Part shown: positions 43,285-51,938 of the stretch, in pieces
Layout of the letters: each line of letters opens with the position of its first letter
Position numbering within the stretch: position 1 is the first letter of the stretch
Assembly (NCBI RefSeq): GCF_006716765.1
Contig: NZ_VFPO01000001.1
Coordinates: forward strand, 682,001-746,000
Direction: 5' to 3'
Source: Actinomadura hallensis
Lineage (GTDB): Bacteria > Actinomycetota > Actinomycetes > Streptosporangiales > Streptosporangiaceae
Length of the DNA: 64,000 bases
Position numbers and translations under genes: made by a program
Notes under the pieces: model-generated
What the model saw: only the letters and a program-made list of their open reading frames with translations
Told to the model about the DNA's origin: nothing
Database searches by the model: none

Positions 43285-44687
43285 GCCGACGTCTCCAGAC
43301 CCGCGAGCCGCGCGACGTACTCCCTGGCCCGGGTGGCGTCGTAGGACCGCGCCATCTGCAGCTTCTCGGCCTCCAGGGAGCCCTCGGCGTGCGTGGCGAG
43401 CACGGCCTGGTAGCCGCCGTAGTCGCGGGCGGTGAGGTCGGCGACGAAGTTCAGCAGCCGCAGCCGCTGCTCGGCGGGCACCGCGGCGGCGAAGTACTTC
43501 TCCAGCACCGCGCGCACCTCGGGGTTCGCCCAGTCGGCGCCGCCCGGCCCGGTGGCCAGCAGCCCGCCCGACAGGTCCATCAGGATCGATTTGGCCTCCG
43601 CGTACCCGTGCGCGAAGTGGTACTTCGCCATGTTGGTGGTGAGCGGGTCGGGAAGCTGGATGCCGTGCTCGCCGGGCCGGGAGCGCAGCGCCGCCAGCTC
43701 GGCGAGCCCGCGCACGGTCTCGGCGTAGGAGATCAGCCGCGCCAGCTTGTCCCGGACGTGCCCGGCCTTCGCGATGCCGTTGGCCTCGGCGACCAGCCCG
43801 GCCGCGCCGACGAACATGTCCAGCAGCGGCAGCTTGTAGTTGATCGCGGTGAACCGGTGGTAGTCCACGAACGCGATCGCGAGCCGGCCGGCGCGTTCGG
43901 CCTCGCGGTTGAGGAACACCCGGTCCTTCGGCACGCGCACGTCGTCGAAGACCGTGAGGCTCTCCAGCAGCTTGTGCCGGCTCGACAGCGGGTGCTCGAA
44001 CTCGTTGCGCTCGCCGTGCAGGAACGGGGAGACGTACAGGGTCACCCCGGGGGTGTCGACCGGGATCGCGAACGAGACGGCGTAGTCGGCGTCGTCCGGG
44101 CCCATCGCGCGGGTGGGCAGCACGACCAGCTCGTCGGCGTTGGCGGAGAAGCTGGTGTGGACCTTGGCGCCCCGCACGGTGATCGAGTCCGCGTCCTCGT
44201 CGACGATGCGCAGGTACAGGTCGGGGTCGGGCTGCGCGTGCGGCGGGACCGTCCGGTCGCCCTTGACGTCGGTCTGGGCCACCGCGAGGGCGAGGTCGCC
44301 GTCGCGGCAGCGCCGGTGGAACTCCCGCGCGTTCTCCAGGCCCTCCCCGGTGGTGGCGCGCAGCAGCCCGAACAGCGCGTCCGAGCCGACCTCCTTGAGC
44401 ACGATCGTGCCCGCGCCGAGCCGGGACACCGCCTCGATCAGCCGCCCGCGGCGCACCAGGTCCTCCGGCGTGCGGGGGACGTGGAAGAACGTCGAGTACT
44501 CGCCGTCCTCGTCCTTGCTGACGGCGAGCTCGGGCTCCAGCTCGGTGATGTCGTAGCACAGCGCGGAGTGGTCGACGGCGACCCGCAGCTCGGGGTCGGC
44601 CGTGACGTCGGCGACGGGCTCGCCGTTGTAGATCACCCGGCGGCCGTCCCGCAGTCCGGCGCGGTACTCGTCGGCGTTACGCAGCAT
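43281..44687 (-). CDS. HpaB-family flavoprotein (4-hydroxyphenylacetate 3-hydroxylase-like)
   Basis: 468 residues from ATG 44687. It opens LRNADEYRAGLRDGRRVIYNGE, the normal start of the HpaB/4-hydroxybutyryl-CoA dehydratase family. Flavin and substrate segments are visible in VRGAKVHTSFSANADELVVLPT and FLNREAERAGRLAIAFVDYHRFTAINYKLP. The dehydratase group binds an iron-sulfur cluster through a CxxxC and an H-x6-C; here the segment after DYHRF has no cysteine and no CxxxC is seen. It is therefore more likely a reduced-flavin monooxygenase. The reductase partner is not in the window. Confidence 0.85.
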   Translation of the reverse strand: MLRNADEYRAGLRDGRRVIYNGEPVADVTADPELRVAVDHSALCYDITELEPELAVSKDEDGEYSTFFHVPRTPEDLVRRGRLIEAVSRLGAGTIVLKEVGSDALFGLLRATTGEGLENAREFHRRCRDGDLALAVAQTDVKGDRTVPPHAQPDPDLYLRIVDEDADSITVRGAKVHTSFSANADELVVLPTRAMGPDDADYAVSFAIPVDTPGVTLYVSPFLHGERNEFEHPLSSRHKLLESLTVFDDVRVPKDRVFLNREAERAGRLAIAFVDYHRFTAINYKLPLLDMFVGAAGLVAEANGIAKAGHVRDKLARLISYAETVRGLAELAALRSRPGEHGIQLPDPLTTNMAKYHFAHGYAEAKSILMDLSGGLLATGPGGADWANPEVRAVLEKYFAAAVPAEQRLRLLNFVADLTARDYGGYQAVLATHAEGSLEAEKLQMARSYDATRAREYVARLAGLETSA

Positions 44688-44706
44688 GGGTGTTCGGTCC
44701 TCCCGC

Positions 44707-45513
44707 TCAGGGTCGCGCGCCTTGGGGCGCCGACAGGTCTTCGGCCATCGCCGTGACGATCTCGTCGATCTGCTCGGCCGGCAGTTGCCGCGCTCCGCCC
44801 AGCAGACCCGTCACCGCGACGTACCCGGCGGCGACCAGGCCCGCGTCGGTGTCGGCCAGGCGCGGATCGGCCAGCCGTTCGGTGTTGGCGGACCGGCCCA
44901 GCCGCAGCCCCTCGTCGACGCTGGTCAGGTCCAGGGCGGCGGAGCTGACCGGGCCCGGCGGCGCGCACCGCACGCCCTTGATCGCCGCGGCGTCCACGTC
45001 GGGGACGTTCACGTTCAGCACGGTGCGGGCCCGCGCGTGCCCGACCAGCCAGCGCAGCGCCGACCGGGCCACCAGCGCGGCGGTGTCGAAGCGGGCGCCC
45101 GGCAGGTCGCCGCAGCTGACGGCGAGCGCGGAGCGGCCGACCATCGACGCCGTCAGCGCGGCGCCCACGGTGCTGGAGAACAGCAGGTACCGCCCGGTGT
45201 TCCAGCCCGGGTTGATGCCCGACACGACGACGTCCGGCGGCGGTCCGAACCGCCCCATGCACGCGGCGAGCACGGCGAACGACGGCGGCGCGTCCACCCA
45301 GTGGGTCTCCACGTCCTCAAGGCCGTCCAGCACCATCGTGCCCGCCTTGATCACCGCGCCGTCCGCGATCGTGCCCAGCGAGGTGCCGCTGCCGCTCACG
45401 TCCGCGAGCGGGGCGACGATCACGACCTCGTGGCCCTCGTCGCGCACCGCCCGGGCGAGGACGCGCAGGCCCTCTGCCTCGACTCCGTCGTCGTTGGTCA
45501 GCAGCATCCGCAT
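44707..45513 (-). CDS. surE: SurE-type 5'/3'-nucleotidase (phosphatase)
   Basis: 268 residues from ATG 45513 (GAGGAGAGCC upstream). SurE signatures: LLTNDDGVEAEGL at the start with the metal aspartates, VSGINPGWNTGRYLLFSSTVGAALTA with the metal asparagine, and the late VLNVNVPD. SurE proteins hydrolyse phosphate monoesters from nucleotides and polyphosphate. Housekeeping surE is usually near pcm or nlpD. Here it starts an operon with HpaB-like and crotonase genes, under a GTGA-N8-TCGC site 38 bp upstream, so a role on a phosphorylated catabolite is plausible. Confidence 0.9.
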   Translation of the reverse strand: MRMLLTNDDGVEAEGLRVLARAVRDEGHEVVIVAPLADVSGSGTSLGTIADGAVIKAGTMVLDGLEDVETHWVDAPPSFAVLAACMGRFGPPPDVVVSGINPGWNTGRYLLFSSTVGAALTASMVGRSALAVSCGDLPGARFDTAALVARSALRWLVGHARARTVLNVNVPDVDAAAIKGVRCAPPGPVSSAALDLTSVDEGLRLGRSANTERLADPRLADTDAGLVAAGYVAVTGLLGGARQLPAEQIDEIVTAMAEDLSAPQGARP

Positions 45514-45550
45514 GGCTCTCCTCACTCACTGCCGGTGGCGCAGCACGATT

Positions 45551-45566
45551 GTGACCACAGGTTCGC
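45551..45566. promoter_or_regulatory. Island operator 2 (GTGACCACAGGTTCGC)
   Basis: GTGA-N8-TCGC site 38 bp upstream of the surE-like start, in the divergent region shared with the ferredoxin gene. Confidence 0.6.
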
Positions 45567-45659
45567 TGTTTTGTCCATCCGCCATGTTCGATGATCTATG
45601 TTTCCGCTGTGCACCGGGGGTTCCGATCTGCTTGACCCGCTTCGATCGAGGGGAATAAT

Positions 45660-45675
45660 GTGACTTGTAAGTCAC
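45660..45675. promoter_or_regulatory. Island operator 3 (GTGACTTGTAAGTCAC)
   Basis: The best site: a near-perfect 16-bp palindrome (GTGACTT/AAGTCAC) 22 bp before the ferredoxin start and right after AATAAT, so it probably overlaps a promoter. Confidence 0.75.
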
Positions 45676-45696
45676 AATACAGCCGTGGAGGCAGCC

Positions 45697-45885
45697 ATGA
45701 GGATCCACGTGGACACGGCGGTGTGCGCCAGTCACGGGCAGTGCGAGTTCGCGGCGCCCGAGGTGTTCGGCCTCGACGACGACGGCGAGCTGAGCTACGT
45801 CGCCGAGCCCGCTCCGGAGGAGGCCGAGAACGTGGAGCGCGCGATCCGCGCCTGTCCCACGCGCGCAATCCGCAAGGTGGAGTGA
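45697..45885 (+). CDS. 3Fe-4S ferredoxin (P450-type)
   Basis: 62 residues from ATG 45697 (GGAGG five bases upstream). Cluster ligands are in VCASHGQC (Cys-x5-Cys, with the middle cysteine replaced by His) and RACPTRAI; acidic residues dominate between them. This is the small one-cluster ferredoxin that passes electrons to actinobacterial cytochromes P450. The P450 gene lies 2.6 kb away with a similar operator, so the two are likely partners. A hairpin terminator follows. Confidence 0.95.
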   Translation: MRIHVDTAVCASHGQCEFAAPEVFGLDDDGELSYVAEPAPEEAENVERAIRACPTRAIRKVE

Positions 45886-45892
45886 CCCGGCC

Positions 45893-45939
45893 GCAACGGC
45901 CCCCGCGCAGCGGTGACGACCCTGCACGGGGGCCGTTGC
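45893..45939 (+). terminator. Hairpin after the ferredoxin gene
   Basis: GCAACGGCCCCCG pairs exactly with 45927-45939 across a 21-base loop, eight bases after the ferredoxin stop. Confidence 0.75.
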
Positions 45940-46068
45940 GCTCAAGGGGAACCGGGTCCCGTGGCCGCTGCGGCGGTGCCGCTGAGATGGTGCCGCTGAG
46001 GCTGTGCCGCGCCGAGCGCGGCCGAGGCGGAAACCGGCGGCCCGCCTCGCTGGGGAGTGCCGGTCGGC

Positions 46069-46112
46069 CGGCACGGCGCCGGAGAACCGGAGGAGTCTCC
46101 GGCGCCGTGCCG
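46069..46112 (-). terminator. 17-bp perfect hairpin after the winged-helix gene
   Basis: CGGCACGGCGCCGGAGA (46069-46085) pairs exactly with 46096-46112 around a ten-base loop, six bases past the stop of the leftward gene. Confidence 0.85.
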
Positions 46113-46117
46113 GAGCC

Positions 46118-46747
46118 TCAGCCCTCGTCCTTGGCGTCCCGCTCCTTCTGGAGGCTGAGCAGCAGGTCCTGGTGCAGCTCCATCCAGATGTCGTGGTAGG
46201 AGTCGGCGAGGGGACGGGCGAACGCCGCGACGTCACCGCCCCTGATCCGCTCCAGCGCGTTCTCCAGCCGCCTGATGTAGGCGTCGAACCGGCCGAGGGC
46301 CGTGGCGAGGTCTTTCAGCACCACCGTGATCCGGTCGTGCACCTCGCCGAGCCGCGCCACCACGCCGTCGTCGTACGCGCGGTCGGTGTGGTCGTTCGGC
46401 TCGCCCGTGTCCGAACGCACCTGCCAGTCGGTGCACAGGCGCTTGAACTCACCGTTGACCGGCAGGAACGCCTCGTAGGCGGTGTCCAGCGCCGCCTTGC
46501 GGGCGGGGTCGGCGACGTCGGCCGCCAGCAGCTCCGCATAGGCCTCCTTGCCGGCCGGGGTCAGCATGCTCCCCGCCATGCGGCCCTCCCGCCGCAGGAC
46601 GAGCTTCTCCTCGACCAGCTCCGACAGCCGCGCGGCCGCGTCCCCGGCCGGCAGGCCGGAGATCGCGGCGACCAGCTCGTCGGACGCGAGTCCCTTCACC
46701 CGCAGCGCGTGCAGCACGAGGAAACGGGGGTCGCTTGAAGTGGTCAT
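46118..46747 (-). CDS. Winged-helix protein (PadR/MarR-like), possible dikinase accessory
   Basis: 209 residues; ATG 46747 overlaps the acyl-CoA ligase stop (ATGA). Residues 1-75 form a winged helix (FLVLHALRVKGLASDELVAAI, RLSELVEEKLVLRREGR, GSMLTPAGKEAYAELL). The rest is helical and not typical of PadR dimers: FLPVNGEFKRLCTDWQVRS, then LGRFDAYIRRLENALERI. It may be a regulator or, given its constant company of PEP-utilising proteins here, a non-DNA-binding accessory. I cannot decide between the two. Confidence 0.6.
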   Translation of the reverse strand: MTTSSDPRFLVLHALRVKGLASDELVAAISGLPAGDAAARLSELVEEKLVLRREGRMAGSMLTPAGKEAYAELLAADVADPARKAALDTAYEAFLPVNGEFKRLCTDWQVRSDTGEPNDHTDRAYDDGVVARLGEVHDRITVVLKDLATALGRFDAYIRRLENALERIRGGDVAAFARPLADSYHDIWMELHQDLLLSLQKERDAKDEG

Positions 46748-48288
46748 GCGGTGCCTTCCCTTAGTGCGGGCGAGGCGGCGAGCACCTCGCGCAGTGAGTT
46801 CTTGTTGAGCTTGCCCGTGGGGAGGCGCGGGAGCCCGTCGACGAACACGACCCTCTTCGGGGCCTTGAACCGGGCCAGCCGCTCGCGGCACCACTCGATG
46901 AGCTCCTCCTCGCTCACCTCGCCGGAGGCCTCCACCACGGCGGTCACCCGTTCGCCGAACTCGGGATCGGGCGTGCCGATCACGGCCGCGTCCAGCACCC
47001 GGGGATGCGCCGTCAGGACGTCCTCGATCTCGACCGGGTAGATGTTCACCCCGCCGGAGATGATCGTGTGGCTCTCGCGGCCGCTCAGGTAGAGGTAGCC
47101 GTCCTCGTCGAGGCTCCCCAGGTCGCCGACGCTGCGCCAGCCGTCGCGGTGCACCGGCTCGCCGTCGCCGTCGTTGCTGTAGGCGGCCGTCGCCGCGGGC
47201 TCGAACCACACCTTGCCGACCCGGCCCGGCGGCAGCACCTCGCCCCGCTCGTCGGTGATGTGCACCCGGCCGGACAGGGGCCTGCCGACCGTGCCGGGGC
47301 GGGCGAGCGCCTCCTCCGGCGAGACGTAGGTGTGCCCGTAGCCCTCGGACGCGCCGTAGTACTCGTGCAGGATCGGCCCCCACCACCGCATCACGTCCTC
47401 CTTCAGCTGGGCCGAGCACGGCGCTCCGGAGGTGACGGCCACGCGGTGGTCGCGCAGGGCGTACCGGGCCTTGACGTCGTCGGGCAGGCGCAGCAGCCGC
47501 AGCAGCATCGTCGGCACCCACTGCGAGTGCGTGACGCGGTGCCGGTCGATGGCGGCGAGCGCGGCCTCCGGGTCGAAGCGCTCCAGGCACACCACCGTCC
47601 CCCCGGCCGACATCACCATCAGCTGGAAGGTGAACGGGGCGGCGTGGTAGTTCGGCGCCGGGGACAGGAAGACGGTGTCGGCGCCGAGCCCCAGCTTCTC
47701 GGCGAGCGCACCGTGCCGGGCGGGGGCGTCGGCGGGATGGACGTCGATCAGCCGCTGCCGGAACGCCTTCGGCCGTCCCGTGGTGCCCCCGCTGTACAGC
47801 ACGCGCGCGCCGAGCCGCTCGTCGGCGATCGGGGTCTCCGGCCGGCCGGCGAGCGCGTCCTCGAAGGAGGTGAACCCGGGCGGGGGGTCGTCGACGCACA
47901 GCGCGGCGACCCGGTCGCCGCAGCCGAGCCGGTCGAGCACCTCCGCCACGGCCTCGGCGCACGTCGCGGAGGTGACCACGGCGCCGGGCGCGTCGCCGCC
48001 GAGCGCCTCGGCCAGCAGCGCGGTCAGCTCGGCGACGGTCAGGTGCCAGTTGACGGGGGTGACGTAGAGCCCGGCCCGCATGCCGGCGGCGACGACCACC
48101 GGCCATTCGATGCGGTTCTCCATGACGATCACCAGCGGGCCGCCGCGGCGCACCCCGCGGGCGCGCAGGAAGTGCGCCAGCTGGTTGGACCGCGTGTCGA
48201 GCCGCCCGTAGGTGAGCGACTCTCCACCGCTCCCCATCACATAGGCTTGCGCGTCCGGATGCCGCTGAGCGATCTGGGCCGGGTACAC
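46744..48288 (-). CDS. Acyl-CoA synthetase (FadD-like AMP ligase)
   Basis: 514 residues from GTG 48288 (weak ribosome site). The ATP motif is LYSGGTTGRPKAFRQRL; further motifs are APNYHAAPF, EYYGASEGYGHTY, VHRDGWRSVGDLGSLDEDGYLYLSGR, ISGGVNIYPVEIEDVL and the catalytic lysine in LPTGKLNKNSLRE. It activates a carboxylic acid to its CoA thioester, probably the acid made by the P450 and dehydrogenases of the divergent operon. Operator 4 lies 39 bp upstream. Confidence 0.93.
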   Translation of the reverse strand: MYPAQIAQRHPDAQAYVMGSGGESLTYGRLDTRSNQLAHFLRARGVRRGGPLVIVMENRIEWPVVVAAGMRAGLYVTPVNWHLTVAELTALLAEALGGDAPGAVVTSATCAEAVAEVLDRLGCGDRVAALCVDDPPPGFTSFEDALAGRPETPIADERLGARVLYSGGTTGRPKAFRQRLIDVHPADAPARHGALAEKLGLGADTVFLSPAPNYHAAPFTFQLMVMSAGGTVVCLERFDPEAALAAIDRHRVTHSQWVPTMLLRLLRLPDDVKARYALRDHRVAVTSGAPCSAQLKEDVMRWWGPILHEYYGASEGYGHTYVSPEEALARPGTVGRPLSGRVHITDERGEVLPPGRVGKVWFEPAATAAYSNDGDGEPVHRDGWRSVGDLGSLDEDGYLYLSGRESHTIISGGVNIYPVEIEDVLTAHPRVLDAAVIGTPDPEFGERVTAVVEASGEVSEEELIEWCRERLARFKAPKRVVFVDGLPRLPTGKLNKNSLREVLAASPALREGTA

Positions 48289-48326
48289 GATGCAGGACCG
48301 CCTTCGTCATCGATGCCGTCTCGTTT

Positions 48327-48342
48327 GTGAATGGTAAGTCGC
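48327..48342. promoter_or_regulatory. Island operator 4 (GTGAATGGTAAGTCGC)
   Basis: GTGA-N8-TCGC site 39 bp upstream of the acyl-CoA ligase start, on the left side of the divergent region 48289-48503. Confidence 0.6.
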
Positions 48343-48457
48343 TTAGTCGCCCAGCGCAACGGGATGGTCGGACCCCCTGTGTACTGCACCTTCGCAGGAC
48401 CCTGCCCATAGGGCCGTGGGCCGTCCGCCCTTCCCAACGCTCGCGAGATGTGTTTTA

Positions 48458-48473
48458 GTGATAGTGCGTTCGC
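48458..48473. promoter_or_regulatory. Island operator 5 (GTGATAGTGCGTTCGC)
   Basis: GTGA-N8-TCGC site 31 bp upstream of the P450 start, flanked by TTTTA and AAAC as other sites are. Confidence 0.6.
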
Positions 48474-48503
48474 AAACGAACGGCCGAGCGAGGAGGGACA
48501 GCG

Positions 48504-49718
48504 GTGTCCGAGCAAGCCACCCTCGACCTCATGGACCTGAGCGCCTTCGCCGAAGGCCGGGACCACGAGGTCTTCCGCGCGCTGCGGGATCACGACCCCC
48601 TGCACTGGAACGACGAACCGGACGGTCGCGGGTTCTGGTCCGTGACGCGGTACGCCGACATCCAGCAGGTCGCCTCCGACCACAAGACCTTCTCCTCCGC
48701 CGAGGGCACGCAGATCCAGGACAGGCGCGCCGAAGGCCAGGGCGACCCGAGCATCCACAACATGGACCCGCCCGAGCAGACCGCGCTGCGCCGCATCGTC
48801 GTGCCGCACATGCGCCCGGCGAAGATCCGCCAGATGGAGGGCGTGATCGTCGAGGCGGTCGACGGGCTGCTCGACAAGGCCCTCGCCGAGGGCGGCGCGG
48901 AGGAGGACTTCGACTTCGTCCACCAGATCGCCGCGCAGCTGCCCCTCCTGATCATCGGACGGATGCTCGGCGCGCCCGCCGAGGCCTGCCCCCACATGCA
49001 GCGCTGGACCAACCAGATGGCCTCGGAGGACCCGGAGTACAGCGCCGGCCCGGAGACCATGGCCGCCGCGCGGGACGAGGTGTTCTCGTACTTCCGCGAA
49101 CTCGAGCGGGAACGCCGCGCCGAGCCGCGCGAGGACATCGTCAGCGCGCTCGCCCACGCCGAGCTGAACGGCGAGCCGCTGCGCCGCGGCCAGCTCGACG
49201 CCTACTACCTGCTGCTCATGGTGGCGGGCAACGAGACGACCCGGAACCTGCTCTCGGGCGGCGTCGTCGGCCTCGCCGGCGAGCCCGAGCAGTGGCGCGC
49301 GCTCAAGGCCGACCCCGACCGCGTGCCCTCCGCCGTCGAGGAGATGGTGCGCTGGGTGTCCCCCGTGCTGTCGATGCGCCGCACCGCGACCCGCGACGTC
49401 GAGCTCCACGGCAAGACGATCAAGGCGGGGGAGAAGGTCGTCATGTGGTTCTGCTCGGGCAACCGCGACGAGCGGGTCTTCAAGGACCCGGACCGCTTCC
49501 TGTACGACCGCTCGCCCAACGACCACATCGGGTTCGGGTGGGGCGTGCACGCCTGCCTCGGCGCGCACCTGGCCCGCGTGGAGGCCCGGTTGTTCTTCCA
49601 GCGGCTGATCGAGCGCGGGCTGCGCGTCGAGGTCCGCGGGGAGCCCGAGCGGCTGCAGAGCAACTTCTTCCGCGGCATCAAGCGCCTTCCCGTCCGGCTG
49701 GTGACCGACCGTGGCTGA
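48504..49718 (+). CDS. Cytochrome P450
   Basis: 404 residues from GTG 48504 (GAGGAGGG upstream). I-helix VAGNETTRNLL, K-helix EEMVRW, and the heme loop FGWGVHACLGAHLAR with Cys351. HNMDPPEQTALRRIV is typical of soluble class I bacterial P450s of the CYP107/125-like groups that hydroxylate terpenoids, steroids or fatty chains. Electrons should come from the 3Fe-4S ferredoxin at 45697. It is first of a P450-aldehyde dehydrogenase-SDR-dikinase operon with overlapping genes. Confidence 0.96.
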   Translation: MSEQATLDLMDLSAFAEGRDHEVFRALRDHDPLHWNDEPDGRGFWSVTRYADIQQVASDHKTFSSAEGTQIQDRRAEGQGDPSIHNMDPPEQTALRRIVVPHMRPAKIRQMEGVIVEAVDGLLDKALAEGGAEEDFDFVHQIAAQLPLLIIGRMLGAPAEACPHMQRWTNQMASEDPEYSAGPETMAAARDEVFSYFRELERERRAEPREDIVSALAHAELNGEPLRRGQLDAYYLLLMVAGNETTRNLLSGGVVGLAGEPEQWRALKADPDRVPSAVEEMVRWVSPVLSMRRTATRDVELHGKTIKAGEKVVMWFCSGNRDERVFKDPDRFLYDRSPNDHIGFGWGVHACLGAHLARVEARLFFQRLIERGLRVEVRGEPERLQSNFFRGIKRLPVRLVTDRG

Positions 49719-51150
49719 GCGCGGACGCCGGCGCGACGACTGGCTCGGCCGGGCGCCGTGCCTGATCGGCGGCGACTGGGTGACCACCCCCGGCGACGCC
49801 GTGCCGGTCGTCGACCCCTACACCGAGCGCGCGATCGGGGAGGCCGGCGAGGCCGGGCCCGACCTGGTCGAGAAGGCGGTGGACGCCGCGGCGCGCGCCG
49901 CCGCGTCCTGGGGCGCGAGCGACCCGGAGGCCCGCGCGGAGCTGCTGGAGCGGCTCGCGGCGCTGCTCGACGAGCACGCCGCCGACCTCGCGGCGCTCGT
50001 CACCCGCCAGATGGGGATGCCCGCCGCCCTCGCCAGGGCCAGCCAGGCCGAGCTGCCCGCCGCGGTGCTGCGGTCGTTCGCCGGCCTCGCCCGCACGACC
50101 GCCTGGCGCGAGCGGATCGAGGGCGCCGAACTGGTCCGGGTCCCCCGCGGGGTCGTCGGCGCGATCACGCCGTGGAACATGCCGGTGCACCAGATCGTCG
50201 CGAAGCTCGGCGCGGCGCTCGCGGCGGGCAACACCGTGGTGCTCAAGCCGAGCGAGCAGACGCCGTTCGACGCCGTCCGGTTCGGCGAGCTGTGCCTCGA
50301 CGCCGGTCTCCCGGCCGGCGTCGTGAACATCGTGCACGGCACCGGCCCCGTCACCGGGTCCGCGCTCGCCGCCTCCCCGGGCGTGGACGCGGTGTCGTTC
50401 ACCGGCAGCGTCGGGGCGGGCCGGACGGTCGCCGAACTGGCCGCGCGGCACCTCGCGCCCGTCACCCTCGAGCTCGGCGGCAAGTCCCCGGCCGTGGTCC
50501 TGCCGGACGCCGACCTGGCTTCGGCGGTGCCCGCCGTGGTGCGCTCCGGCCTGGTCAACTCCGGCCAGGCGTGCAACGCCACCACGCGGCTCGTCCTGCC
50601 GCGCGCCCGCGCCGCCGACGCGACCGAGCTGATCGCCCGCGCGCTGGAGGGGCTGACCCCGGGCGACCCGATGCTGCCGGAGACCACGTTCGGCCCGCTG
50701 TCGTCCGCGCGGCAGCGGGACCGCGTGCTGGAGCACCTCGCCGCCGCCGGGGACTCGCCGGCGCTCACCGCCCACGAGGACAACTTGCCCGGCCACGGAT
50801 ACTTCGTGGCCCCGCGGGTGTTCACCGGCCTGCCCGCCGGCTCGCCGCTGCTGCGCGAGGAGATCTTCGGGCCGGTCCTGGCCGTCCAGTGGTACGACGA
50901 CGAGGACGAGGCCGCCCGGCTCGCCGGCGACAACGACTACGGGCTGTCGGCGGAGGTGTGGTCGGCCGACCCCGACCGCGCCGCCGCGTTCGGACGCCGC
51001 CTGCGCGTCGGCCAGGTCAAGGTCAACGGCGTGCGCACCCGGGAGCGTCCCGCCGTCCCGTTCGGCGGGTTCGGACTGTCGGGCTTCGGCCGCGAGCTGG
51101 GCGCCGAGGGACTGCTGGAGATGACGACCGTCCAGGCGGTGATGAGCTGA
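49711..51150 (+). CDS. Aldehyde dehydrogenase
   Basis: 479 residues; GTG 49711 overlaps the P450 stop by 8 bp. NAD(P)-binding ITPWNMPVHQIVAKLG and FTGSVGAGRTVAELA, the general base in LELGGKSPAVVL and the nucleophile in NSGQACNATTRL. EEIFGPVLAVQWY and PFGGFGLSGFGRE close the fold. It oxidises an aldehyde to the acid, in line with a P450/alcohol/aldehyde/acid/CoA-ligase sequence in this island. Confidence 0.95.
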   Translation: MAERGRRRDDWLGRAPCLIGGDWVTTPGDAVPVVDPYTERAIGEAGEAGPDLVEKAVDAAARAAASWGASDPEARAELLERLAALLDEHAADLAALVTRQMGMPAALARASQAELPAAVLRSFAGLARTTAWRERIEGAELVRVPRGVVGAITPWNMPVHQIVAKLGAALAAGNTVVLKPSEQTPFDAVRFGELCLDAGLPAGVVNIVHGTGPVTGSALAASPGVDAVSFTGSVGAGRTVAELAARHLAPVTLELGGKSPAVVLPDADLASAVPAVVRSGLVNSGQACNATTRLVLPRARAADATELIARALEGLTPGDPMLPETTFGPLSSARQRDRVLEHLAAAGDSPALTAHEDNLPGHGYFVAPRVFTGLPAGSPLLREEIFGPVLAVQWYDDEDEAARLAGDNDYGLSAEVWSADPDRAAAFGRRLRVGQVKVNGVRTRERPAVPFGGFGLSGFGRELGAEGLLEMTTVQAVMS

Positions 51151-51917
51151 TGACCGGACGCAGGATCGTGGTGACCGGCGCGGCGTCGGGCATCGGCCTG
51201 GCGCTGGCCGACCGGCTGCTGGCCGCCGGGGACGCCGTCATCGGCCTCGACCGCTCCCCGTGCCCGGACCGGATCACCACCTCGGTCCAGGTCGACCTGG
51301 GCGACCCCGACGCGGTGCGCGCGGCCGTGGCGTCCCTCGACGGTCCCGTGCACGGGATCGCCAACGTCGCCGGCGTGCCCGGAACCGCGCCGCCCGAGGT
51401 CGTCCTGGCGGTCAACCTGCTCGGCGCCCGGGTGCTCACCGAGGCGCTGCTGCCGCGGCTGCCGGAGGGCGCCGCGGTGGTCAACGTCGCGTCCGTCGCG
51501 GCGCACCGCAACACCGTCGCCCCCGAGGCGCTCGACGAGCTGGTCGGGGTCGAGGACGCCGCCGGGGTCCGCGCCTGGCTCACGCGTCACCCGCTGGACG
51601 GGCCCGCCGCCTACGACACCTCCAAGGCGGCGATGCTCGCCTGGACCGAACGGCTCGCGGTGCGCCTGCTGCCGCGCCGCGTGCGGGCCGTCAGCGTCAG
51701 CCCCGGCCCCGTCGACACCCCCATCCTCGACGACTTCCGCACCACGATGGGGGCCGACCGCTTCGACGGCGCGGTCGCGCTGGTCGGCAGGCACGGCACC
51801 GCCGGAGAGATCGCCGCGGTCGTCGAGTTCGTCCTCGGGCCGGACGCCTCCTGGCTGAACGGCGTCGACGTCCCCGTCGAAGGCGGTCTGTACGCCGCCC
51901 GCAAGCACCGCCCGTGA
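51150..51917 (+). CDS. Short-chain dehydrogenase/reductase
   Basis: 255 residues; ATG 51150 shares one base with the aldehyde dehydrogenase stop. Cofactor loop VVTGAASGIGLALADRL, DLGDPDAVR, NVAGVPG, and the active-site YDTSKAAML with Tyr-x3-Lys; SPGPVDTPIL follows. The segment between strand 4 and the active site is longer than usual. It resembles 3-alpha-hydroxysteroid/carveol-type dehydrogenases that oxidise cyclic alcohols. It probably oxidises the P450 product. Confidence 0.94.
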   Translation: MTGRRIVVTGAASGIGLALADRLLAAGDAVIGLDRSPCPDRITTSVQVDLGDPDAVRAAVASLDGPVHGIANVAGVPGTAPPEVVLAVNLLGARVLTEALLPRLPEGAAVVNVASVAAHRNTVAPEALDELVGVEDAAGVRAWLTRHPLDGPAAYDTSKAAMLAWTERLAVRLLPRRVRAVSVSPGPVDTPILDDFRTTMGADRFDGAVALVGRHGTAGEIAAVVEFVLGPDASWLNGVDVPVEGGLYAARKHRP

Positions 51918-51938
51918 CTGGAAAGGAACCCGGAACCG

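Noticed and set aside
43281-44687. 4-Hydroxybutyryl-CoA dehydratase
   Set aside because: The cysteine ligands for the iron-sulfur cluster are not present.
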